Source: Gymnothorax reevesii
Lineage: Eukaryota > Chordata > Actinopteri > Anguilliformes > Muraenidae
Length of the DNA: 64,000 nt
Assembly: GCA_029721435.1 (NCBI GenBank)
Contig: CM056586.1
Location: 71,152,607-71,216,606, forward strand
Direction: 5' to 3'
Within the stretch, counting starts at the first letter, position 1; each line of letters starts with the position of its first letter. Positions 12,101 through 24,100 of this stretch are shown one piece after another. The notes beneath the pieces are model-generated. The model was not told where the DNA came from. It worked only from the letters and a program-made list of their open reading frames with translations, and made no database searches. The position numbers were made by a program, and so were the translations under genes.

Positions 12101-15100
12101 TTAGTCCGACTATGAGAAGTTCGATTTAGTTCGATTCCAGTTGGACTAACATTGTCACGTGTTTTAAAAGTCGGTTTTTGGTCATATGAATGCAATTAAT
12201 CGATTTTCTCTCGCACCATGCGAACAAACTCATTGTCATGACATGTGACATTACAGCACTCCTGCGCAGTTACTGCAGGTGTTCCACACAGATCACACCC
12301 ATGAAAAATTACCACAAAATCCTACAGTAAAAATATAATGGTTTTCTATGGTAACGACGGTATTTTTGCAGAATTACTACAGATATACTATAGTAACTCT
12401 GTAGTTTACTATACTGATGCTAAAGTAAATCACAAAAGTCACACTCTACTATAGTAAACTATAGCAATGATATTCAATTATTATAGTATATTTGCAAAAA
12501 ATTATAGTTTACTGTAGTAAAGCGTAGTTTACAATAGTTTACATCAATTTTACTGTAGAAAACTATAGTTAACTATAGTAAATTGTTATAAGGGCTGCGC
12601 CCTGTTTTGTTTCTCGAAGCACTGGGTGGGAAGGGGAGGTGGGAGGTGGGGTACAGCGTTTGCCTTACAGGACAAACCAGTAATTACATTTCTCTCATGT
12701 CTCATTATTTCTTTGACTCTTACACTGGAGACTCGTGACTCTTCAGGAGGGGCGCGCTTCAGAGAGAGTCACGAGGCTATGGGTTTGGATCAGGCATGTA
12801 TAATTCATACTGCTCATGTGCTGGCTGGTAATGAGTTTGAAATGCAGCTTTAGAAACCTGAGAAATCCACAGTAATGCGGCGGTAAACAATCTGTCCTGG
12901 ACAATGTGCCTTTTTCTCTGAGCTCTGAGCACTGTTTGATCTTCAAAGCAACAGCTGGGACGGTAACCACAGTTTTCTGTGCTGTTTCCTTACTTTGATT
13001 ACGCAGCTACAAAGGGGTGGAAAATGCATCTCGAATGAGAGCAAATATCATACTGATTAAAGACCGAATTCACCGGTAGGTAGTTTAATCGCCTCATTAT
13101 TGGGTTACGCTATGCGAATCGCCGAAGGATCAGGCGCAAAATGAGATAAAAGGAAATAATACTGAGCTGCTGTTATCTGGAGCCTGAAGGAAAGACCTTC
13201 AAAGGCAGTCAAAGTAATCTCAGTGTATTGGTCTCAGGCGCTACACTCGCAAAAGGGGAAGTTAGTGTTTTGTTGTGGGTTAATTTAATAGACTTAAGCA
13301 AAGGGAGAGAGAATTGTGTCGGTAACCGGTCAGTGCTTTACTCGCCGCCTGGTTCTGCAGTAGCACCAGGCTGTGCCGACACAAGGGGCGGCGAGGTACA
13401 CGCTGTCACTATCCGCAGCTTCTCACGAATCACCAGAAAGCCAGTGAAGATGAGCTACACTCGTGAAAACTGTCAATTCTGTGTTGGCACTGAAATAAAT
13501 GCTGGTAACTCATAACTGCGAGTGACTAAGTCTGTGACTAAGTGGAAGACGGCGGAGTGACGGCGCTTTAGCACAAGTGATGGAGGTGTGTGCGGGAGTA
13601 AACGAAAAAGAAAGTAGTTCGCTTGTAACAGAGGACCATCCTCTGAATATAGTATAGGCCTGTGAGGATGGTCATCTTGGCCCGTAAGTCATTCCTGCAT
13701 TATTTATTTATTTATTTATTTATTAACCTTTATTTAACCAGGTAATTTGCGCATTGAGATCTCTTTCATTAGGGAGACCTGCACAAGAAAGGCAGCGACA
13801 CAAATCGAAAACAGTAAACGCGCATCCAAAGACGCCGGAGCGCATGGCAGTCTTGCGCTCAGTCAATGACAAAAGTAACATCAGTTACTTCTTCTGCATT
13901 TCTTAGCAGGTGCATCACAACGCTGTCCTGAGGATCTCACCCGCAACAGGTCAGTGCAGCTTGTGAAAATTAGAGCAGACATCAAGAACAGGCGTAAATA
14001 CTTTCCCTCCGCCGGCAGGGGTCAAAGGTACCAGGCTGTCATTCGGGTAGCTACTGCACAAAACGCCAACAGAGGTGCATCTTTGAACACAGCCAATGGC
14101 ATTTCAAGAGAGCGCGCAGATTGCCCAAGCGAAGTCATGGAGATCACAGGCCTATTCCTCCTATAGACTCATAGGAACATGCAAGGGTATCAGCCACCTA
14201 ATGCGCCACTATAGGCTGAGAAAGAGATCTTCTCTGTACGCTCTGCTGAAGTAGACGAACAGATGATTGGCTTTCAGCCGAGCTGCTCCGCCGTTAATGT
14301 AACACCACAGACCTCAGACCAGAGACAAATCTGGCCGGCTGCGCTCTTGCTTTGTTGGCACGGCGACTGATACGAAAGGCTGATTCATAAACTGTGGTGT
14401 TAACACTTTTGGGAGAAATGATGAGTTTGACAGGTGGCTCAGTTCTGGCCCTCCGCTACAAAAGAAGGAATGACTGATCGTGTTTGTAACTCAGGAGAAA
14501 CGCCGTCTGGATAGATTATCGCTGAACCCTTACAGCCCTAAATGCAGCTATTGTTGCTCAATGGTGTAAGATATCAAAATCAAAGCTGTTGAAAACCTAT
14601 CATGAAGCGACTTGTTTAAAAGAGCTCCCGCAGGGGAGCTTTCAAAGATTGTGGAACGCTGTTTGTGTTTTGGCTGAGGCGAAAAAACACCTGATGCAGC
14701 CAGAGGTGAGCGGAGACATTTTCCTGAGGAGGTCATTTCAACCACTATTATAATTCTTTATTTAAACTTAAACATTTTACTTTGAGGCTGAAAAAGACAA
14801 AAATATTGCCAATAAGGATGACATAATTCAACACGTCAAGATTTTTTTTAACAGGCCAGGACGATATAAACAAATTCAACACAAATATTTTTCTCTTGAG
14901 ATTAAAAAACAGATCTTAAGGTGCACGATGAGACAAAAAAAAAAAAACACCTTCATCCGGACTTCCTTACAGGAAGAGAGCATTTTTTGAAGACAATAAT
15001 TGTTGTGTTTGACCAGGTTTGCTGAGAGAAGTAGAGTAGGAGAGAGAGAGGATGATTTTGGGAGTCCAAAAAGCACAACTCACGGAGGGAGTGAGCTTCA

Positions 15101-18100
15101 GCTCCGAGCGCTCCCTGTCCCCCTGCTCGAAGAACTCACTGGTCACCAGCTCCGCCACCTGGCACATGGAGAGTGATTGTAAGGATTATTCGCCCCATTC
15201 CCACATGGAAAAAGATAACTCCATGTCTGGCTTACCTTTCTGGATATTTCCCAGGGTTTGGTAACAGCTCCAAGATCACATGCCGTCATCAACATTGACC
15301 TGCAGCACGAGGACATGAGGCGAAAGTGCTTTTGATTAATTACCATGATGCAGCTACGTGCAAAGCCCTGAGTTTGATCATTTCCATAAAAACATTCCAA
15401 AACGTAGCTGGTGTCACTGGGCTGGACAGACAGGTGATACTGCAGACGGGCTACAATTAGGGGGTATTTCACATGGCATCATGACTGTGATGGTTGGATT
15501 TCTAGATCAAGTAAAACCTGGAACAGATCTTTTTACCAAAGTCCACAATCCAGATTTTGGGGTGTTCCAAGTTGTACATTAACCCTTAAATGCCCAACTA
15601 TAGTAATAGTTGAAAGAAAAACCTTTGAATTCTGTTAATATGTCCTGGGGAGGGGCGAGTAACAACCCAATAGCAATTTTTAATTTTTGGTGACCTTTTA
15701 CCTCATTTTAGTTTGGTGACATATCACAATGGGCATTTCGGGGACCTTACTGCTAAAATGACTTGAATGATAAAAAAGTTGACATAAGGCTGGAGTATTA
15801 GGCATAGCTTATTTTTCATTAGCTCACCCGTTTGTTTACTTTATCTTGTGATGAAAGGTGCTGATCTATCGTGTGGAGGCGGCCATATTAGAAAGGTTAG
15901 CTGGTGCAGCCAGTGTAGTGCCAGTTCCACTTTTATGCAGAAGATGGCAGCACTGATGGTCTAAATATGTCACTATGGGCATTAGGTTGCAAAATTGATG
16001 TGGGGTCAGTGGTTTAGACAACCCCCAAAATCGTGTGACAAATTTGTCACAGGGGGCATTTAAGGGTTAAGATTTTACTTCAGCTGACTCCTTAATCCTG
16101 CTTCATGTACCAGGACTCAAGTGATGTCATGTAAAACATGTTGTTACTTTAGGACTCAGGTGATGTCATGTAAAACATGTTGTTACTTTAAGACTCAGGT
16201 GATGTCATGTAGAACATGTCATTACTTTAGGACTCAGGTGATGTCATGTAGAACATGTTGTTACTTTAAGACTCAGGTGATGTCATGTAGAACATGTCGT
16301 TACTTTAGGACTCGGGTGATGTCATGTAGAACATGTCATTACTTTAGGACGCAGGTGATGTCATTTAGAAAATGCCATTACTTTAGGACTCAGGTGATGT
16401 CGTGTGGAACATGTTGTTACTTTAGGACTCAGGTGATGTCGTGTGGAACATGTCATTACTTTAGGACTCAGGTGATGTCATGTAGAACATGTTGTTACTT
16501 TAGGACTCAGGTGATGTCATGTAGAGCATGTCGTTTTTTTAGGTGGACTGGAGTTTACCTGCACATGATTCTGTGGGTCATCACATTCCAGTTATACTCT
16601 CCTTTGCTCACCAGCTCAAAGAAAGCCTTCCGGTTCCTACCACAGAAAGAAATGTATTACTTGTTCTTTTCGGATGCAGGGACACACAATATCCACCAGA
16701 GTGCAGTGCACATCCTGAAATTTCAATCCTCATTTGAGACCCCGAGAGAAAGAGAAGTACCAGGCTACTGGTGATTTTACTTGCTTGGCTGAATAATTTA
16801 TACCAGACCTCTCCAGCATTATGTTCACAGTCCAGTCATTAAAGCTGCACAGCACATGTCCCCATTATAATAAATCATTAGCACTCTAATAACATATTTT
16901 TTCTCAGCATACTCCACTGTTCAGAATGTGGGGAGAGTATAAGAGAACCTTCCCAGCACGGTCTGTGTGAACATTACCGCAGTGACAGACTCCTCAGGTC
17001 AGTGATGGTGGACACCAGATGATATGTGTGTATGACGTGCATATGATCCAGAATAGTAATAATATTTATGAAGTATATCCAGTGCAGAAATAGTAAGAGT
17101 GTGCTATAAGTATATGGTCGTTGAACTGAATGTTCCTTATGAAAAACTAGTATAGTCCCAAGGTACAGTTTTCCCGTAGTAAATGGATGGTATTTTTGCC
17201 ACCATAGTGTATTATTACTGTAGTGACTATAGTGTAGTACTATAGTCAATAAAACTACAGCAATACAGTTGTGTGGATTATAGTAATATCATGGTACTGT
17301 TGACTGTGGTAATACTATAGTTATAATGTAATGGCTATAGCACTACTCTTGTTATACTATGCAAATTATGGTAATACTATAGTTATGCCATTAATACTAT
17401 ATTATTCCTCAGAAATAACTACAGAATATTTTCATAAGGGATCATATACAGTACATATGATATGTCCATCGCAGTCTGAGCAGTGATGTCTGAATATCAG
17501 GGGCTATTTGCACGAAGTACGTACTCGAAGTAGAGGGTGAGGTCAGTGGCCAGTATGGACTGTTTCAGTAACTGCATGAGGTCACTGTACTCGCTGGACG
17601 AGAGGTTCGAGAAGATGTTGTGACCCTGTAGGGAAGAAAACGAACCACAACTCGATGCTCCAGCAAACAGTTGCTTTTCAATCTGGGTCAGATTGAAGTC
17701 TGAGCCCGCCCGCGCATCATGACTGCATCATCCTCTGAGGGGCAAGAGCGCTCCCTCTCAGAACGGCGTGAGTGGATCAGTGAGCGCGATGTCAGCTCTG
17801 ATGATAGTCATGAGTGAAGCAGAGAGAGCGAGGAGATTCCTCGGGAAGATTAAACTCCTCTGATTAAACGCACAGCCGCAGCGAGGGCCTGAAGCAGCAC
17901 TTCACAGAGAGCCACACAGGCCCGTGATACACGCCAAACCTTCAATAATTCAGCGAGCGCCAGGAAATGTGTTATAATACTGCCCTACATAGCACAGCAG
18001 CGATCGGGGAGGTAAACCGCGCCATGAGGGGTCCCTCGGGAAGCTGAGCGATGGTGTGAGTGAGGGAATCAGAGCGATCTGACAGCCGGCATCTGCTGTG

Positions 18101-21100
18101 CACTGGCTTGAAAAACCCAGGGTTGGAATATGAAGGTCCCCTCCCAAGAAGTTTGTTGCAATTGCCAGGATTTGCTAATTAGCGCAATTTGTCAGTCGGA
18201 AGGTTGAGCCGCATTTGTGGGAAAACACGACTGGGTTCACGAGCTGAAGACACTCGTGGCAGGACCTCGACTTTCAGACCCTCGAAGTCCCCACCTCTTG
18301 CTCTGAGAGAGAAACCTCCCTACAGCCTCCCTGTGAATATAAGATACATTACCATAGCACAGCATCGACAGAGCTCCCTGAACCTCGGGGGGGGGGGGGT
18401 GCGGTGAGAGGTGAGGGGGCCAGCGTAAGTTACTAAAGAAAGTGACGGAGGATGGAAGGGAGAGGAAGACGAGAGGGAGCGGGGGTGGGGGGGGGTACAA
18501 TAGTTTCGCTGCTTTGGCTTTTCGCTACTGAACAACGGCACTTTCGCTACGATGTCCAAGTCCGTTCGCTACTAAAGATGAATGCAAGTCAAGAACATAA
18601 ATATTACTTAAGAATCAGTCGTTAAACTTTATATTAAAAAAAAACCATTCGGGCAGCAATAAAAAAAACCATTCACATTACGGCTGCAAATTTTTTTTTT
18701 TTTTTCTCCCTGAATACGGACAATCAAACAAAGATCGTATCACCAACAAACACTTTGTGTGATTTTAGTAGCGAACGGACGAGGGCATAGAAGCAAAAGT
18801 ACCATGTGCAGCGGCGAAAGTGCAGTTGCGAAAAGCCAAAGTAGCAAAACAACAGGCTACCGGAGCGAGAGGAAGAAAGATATTACTCAGTAGAGCTGTT
18901 AAAGTTAAGATTTAATTAATTGTTTACGTTGGTTGGTGGAGGCAATCAGTAAGCCCCGCTCGCACCCCCCCCCACACACACACACACACACACACCCACA
19001 CACACACACACACGCACACACGAGAGAAATAACTCATCTATATGCTAATGCAGCCAGCTGTAATTCATTCTCCATATCATCAGATCCTATTATTGCACTC
19101 AAAGCAAACATTTGTCACCTTACAGCGTCGCTGCAGACAGCATAATGAGCTTAATGGAGCCTGGCACTCAAACCTCGTCCTACCAGAACCCTGCATTTTA
19201 TTTAATTATCCATTTGCCTCCACTTGGTCCACAAATAAACACCTTATAAAGAATAACTGTACAGAAAAATACATTTGTTTCTTTTTCTGAAAAGTGCACT
19301 TGCCCCATCTATCACCAATCAATCCACAATCTAACCTGTTTGTTCCTGGTCAGTGTTACGGGGGGGTTGGTTGTATCCTTATATACAGCAGGTGAGATGT
19401 AATAACACACCCAACAGCCTGCCAGCCATCGCTCAGATTACGCACCAGTCCCTCACACACTCATAACGAGGGGCGATTCACAATTTAGAGTCCCCAGTTT
19501 CACTGGACTCCATGTCTTTAGAGATCAGACGGAACCAACAAGAATATGGCCAGAACACGCTTACCCCGCACCAAAGACCCGAGGCTGGCTTCAAGCCAAT
19601 AACCCTGTAGCTGAGAGGTCACAGACCGCGACCCCTAGCCACCTACCTATCACTAAAAATAGGTAAAATTATGAGTACGCAGCTCTAGTGATGCACTCCA
19701 CCAGAGTTTATAAACTTCACTGAAACAGAAAGTGGCTCCTATCTTGCAAAAAAAGTAAATCAATAAGGAAACTGAATCATTTTAAACAGAGCACATTCCA
19801 TTTAACAGCCATAATTGAGAGTAGTACTGTAGGGGCAGCTCTGCTAGTGAAGTATTATTCCAAGAAGAGCAACTGAAGTCGAATACAACCATCAGGGGGC
19901 AGGAGATATACGGTATCTAAATAATTATATCCCCGAACGCCGAATGGCGTTTCGGGGATATTATGTTTTTGGTCCGACCACCGCCACCGCCGCCGTGCCG
20001 CCCTACGAGTTAACGCGATAACTTCAGTAATATTTCAATTAGAAACTTCATCTTTTGCATATAACTAAGTATCATAAAGAGGAAGAACTGATTCGATTTT
20101 GGACAATTTAAAATTTCTAGATTGGCCACCAGGGGCCAAAAACTGGAATCACTGTTTTTATCGTATCTCTGGAAATATTTGTCCGATTGACCTCAAATCA
20201 AGTGCAAATGAAAGGTCATGACCTGAGGATGTGTCCCACAATGACATTATACCTGTTTGATTCAAAATTTTGACACAAAGTGGAGCTTTGTCAAATAAAA
20301 TTCACCATTTTTGCCATATCTTTGGAACCATTTGTCCAATTGACATGAAACTATGTGCAACTGCAAGGTCATGACCTCACAACGTGTCACATTATGACAT
20401 CCTACCTGTATGGTTTAATACTTTGCCACCAGGTGGTGCTTTGTGATGGAAAATTACCATTTTGGCCATATCTTCAGAACCATTTGTCCGACTGACCTGA
20501 AATTAAGTTCAAACGAAAGTCTATTCAGGGTCTATTCAAGGATTGGGGAATTGGAGGATTGGGGGCATTCGGGTATATACCCCAAGCCGTCACCTCCGAC
20601 GGCATAAACCTAATTTTGAGCAGGTGACCACAGCAGAGAGAAACTGCACGGCTGTGGTGAAGTGGTCAAACAAGAGATTTGTAAAGGCTCTTGGTTCCCA
20701 CCATCTAACATGGGCTCTTAATCAAAACTGTGCTATTCGTAGCAACAGCATCAGATTCCTTAGGTTTATAAAATATTTTAGACTCCTTACTGATACAATA
20801 TATATATTTTTCATTCGCGTACTTGTTTGCATAACATTGTGCAGCTCATATTTTTGTCCCAGTTTGTGGAGCAACCCAGGGTTCCATCATTTTATTCTAT
20901 TCTGCATTTGCTTGTTGTGGTGTATTTCACATTTTGGAGAAAAAGCTTCTCTTGACCGGAGTTGTGGTCAGTGAATAGTACCTCGCTCTGCAGGATCATC
21001 ACAGCGTGGTTGAAGTGGTGGTGCTCGAGGGTGGCTGAAGTCCCATACAGCAGAGACAGAGCCGAGCCCGTTCTGGAAGAGTCAGAGAGAGAGAACAAAC

Positions 21101-24100
21101 TCCCCATATTCTCACCTCATCAACCTGACCGAAAACCAATGGCCGTCCATCGGCAGTAACATAGGCCTTCAGAAACCTCACCTTTCAATGCTTGGGTAAC
21201 CTAAACCTCTCGCAGTTTACTTTTCCCAATTACCAACAGTTGCTCACAATAATTGGTAGAACCGACGACAGTGTAATTTACAACCCCTATTCCGAAATCG
21301 CTAGTGTAAATTGTGAAAAAAGTCAAAATGCAATGACTTTCAGATCACATGAGCCAATATATTATTTGCAATAGCACATAGATAACATTTCAAATATTGA
21401 AACTGAGACATTTTACATTTTCATCCACAAAGTGAGCTCATTTAAAATTTTCTGGCTGCAACAGGTCTCAGTAAAGTTGGAAACAGGCAAAAAAAGGGCT
21501 GAAAAAGCAATTAATATATAAGAGAATCAGCTGAAAGAACATTTAGCAAGTAATTAAGTTAACGGGCATCAGGTGTGTAACATGATTCGAAATAAATGTC
21601 AGGGTTTTTCCCCCGCCGGCTGAAGACACGAAGCCGGCGGGCACTGGGACCATGTGCACAAAAAGAGATGAAGGGACCCACACGCACAGGCTGAGTAAAA
21701 ATATTGTTATGGCCCCAATTAGCTACGACACACAAGACAGCAAGAAAATTTTAAAACTAAAACAGATTTAATTCAACAAAGACCAACACTAACCTACAAT
21801 TTATACTGCTGACCAAGATTGATAATATACAAGAAAAAAAATATTTACAGTCCCTTTGGTTGGGTTGCTTGGTGATGTCCTGGGTGAGGAAAATGCTCCA
21901 ACAGAGGCAAAAATCCACAAAAAGCTTCACAGGTCTTGAAAAGAGTGACAGGTCTGGTCACATGTATCCTTCTCCTTGCAATTTCTCCTACTACTTTACT
22001 CTCTCAATTTCCCCCCTTATATACTCTTTTGCAGCCCCCTCCCACATTTAGACTTTTTTTTTCTGGGACATCCCCTCTCAGACATGCCCAGGACATGCCC
22101 AAACCTAGCTCCAGTCTGGGCTTAACAAAAAAAAAGTCAATACTGCCATCTAGCGGCATTTTTTTCACATTACAATATAAAAATCTTTTCTTTAAAAGAT
22201 AAAAGCAAACAGGCGAGGAGCAGCGGCAAAAACATCAGGGCTCAGGACACAGAATGCAGCTGCAGTGCTTAAATACCCTTCATTGCACCTCCACCTCAAC
22301 GAGCAGCAGGTGTGGCTCGTTGAAGTGGAGGTGCAGACAGCAGGAGGGAGAGGGACTGCAGGGCAGAACCATCACAATAAAAGGGACGTCTTAGAAAGGC
22401 TGAGTTTCTCAGAAGTAAAGATGGCCAGAGGCTCTCCAACCTGTGAAGGCTTGGGTAAACAAATTGTGGAATACTTTAAAAACAATGTTCCTCAACGTCA
22501 AATTGCAAAGGCTTTGAAGGTCTCATCGTGGACAGTGCATAACATCATCAAAAGATTCAGAGAAACTGGAAAAATCTCTGCGTAAGGAACAAGGCCGAAG
22601 ACTCCCGTGATCTTCGGGCCCTCAGACGCCATTGCCTCTCTCACTGGCATAATTTGGTCATCGACATTACTAAATGGGCCCAGGAATACTTCAAGAAACC
22701 ACTGTCTGTGAACACAGTCCGCCGCACCATCCACAGATGCCACCTAAAACTCTATCATGCAAAAAGGAAGCCATTGTTGAGCATGATCCAGAAGCACTGC
22801 CGTGGCAAAGTTTCCTGTGGTCAGACGAGTCCATATTTGACATTCTTGTTGGAAATCATGGGTGCCACGTCCTCTGGGCTAAAGAGGAGAAAGACCACCC
22901 CTCCTGTTATGAGAGTTCAGCTCAAAAGCCAGCATCTCTGAAGGTATGGGGATGCATTAGTGCATATGGTATGGGATACTTGCATGTTCCATGAATGCTG
23001 AAAGGTTTATAAAGGTTTTATAACAACATATGCTCCCCTCCAGATGACATCTATTCCCGGGAAAGCCTCGTGTATTTCAGCAGGACAATGCAAAACCACA
23101 TACTGCAGGTATTAATACAGCATGGCTTTGTAGTAGAAGAGTCCGTGTGCTGAACTGGCCTGCCTGCAGTACTGATCTTTCACCGATTGAGAACATTAGG
23201 CGCATAATTAAACAAAAAGTCTGTCAAAAGAGACCCAAAACTCTCCAGCAGCTGGAAGCCAGTATTAACCAAGAGTGGGATCAAATTCCAATGGCTAAAC
23301 TCAAGAAACTTGTCTCCTCAATACCCAGACACCTCCACTCTGAGTTAAAAAGAAGAGAGGATGCTACATCATGGTAAACAGGCCCCTATCCCAACTTTTT
23401 AAAGACCTGTAGCAGCCATCAAATTTGAAATGAGCTCATTTTGTGGATAAAATTGTAAAATTTCTCAGTTTCAACATTTGCTATGTTATCTCTGTTCCAG
23501 TGTGAATAAAATACTGGCTGGTGTGATTTGCAAGTCATTGTGTTTTGATTTTATTCACAATTTACACTTTGTCCCAAAAACTTCGGAATTGTGGTTGTAT
23601 TTATGATAGCATTGTTTTACACTGCACCACAAAATTATAGGGCGTTTTCATCTGCACGTAAATGACTACGTAAATTATCAATGTCTTTATAATTTCAGCG
23701 CTCACGTAGCTGGTGAAACAGCACCGATGTGCGTAAATTAGTTTTCGAGGCTCAACAAGCAATAAGCCACGAGAATTCGTTGGATATTTTGAATGTAGTC
23801 ACTGCTGAAGGGCGTTGTTAGGTGCGATGCACAGCTGAGCGATGGCGAAAATAAACGCTGCAAAGTCAGCGAAAGTTTCAAATTTTTTGCTTTTATATTG
23901 CCATATTGATTTATATAAATGCAGGCATTAGGCATTCATTTATTATCATTTCTTATTATGGATTATGGATTGGTCTTGATTGGTCTTGATCGTTCAGTTG
24001 ATAAATTGTTTGCTTTTTAATTAGGTGAACTTGAATGAGAACAGCGAGTGGACAGTCAAGCAGTAAAGGGTGAGGTTACTGAAGCCCCTGTGACCGCACT

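Larger units (their letters stand above)
21279..23599 (+). mobile_element. Tc1/mariner element of the TACAACCCC type, interrupted by an LTR insertion
   Basis: Left end TACAACCCCTATTCCGAAAT, right end with reverse complement TACAACCACAATTCCGAAG. Removing the 780-bp insertion at 21597-22376 leaves about 1.54 kb, a usual Tc1 size. The transposase reads on the plus strand, antisense to pde11a. Confidence 0.93.

Noticed and set aside
16121..16774. 217-residue plus-strand frame with 13-residue repeats ([13 protein letters not shown])
   Set aside because: It is the translation of the 39-bp minisatellite, a multiple of three, running on into the antisense of pde11a exon 14. No promoter or start context supports a gene.
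17521..17530. Alternative donor GTACTT for exon 13
   Set aside because: It adds four bases and breaks the phase with exon 14; GTACGT at 17524 keeps phase and matches the conserved LYFE reading.
18237..18559. Proline-rich minus-strand frames
   Set aside because: They arise from G-rich runs and have no splice or conservation support; not PDE11A sequence.
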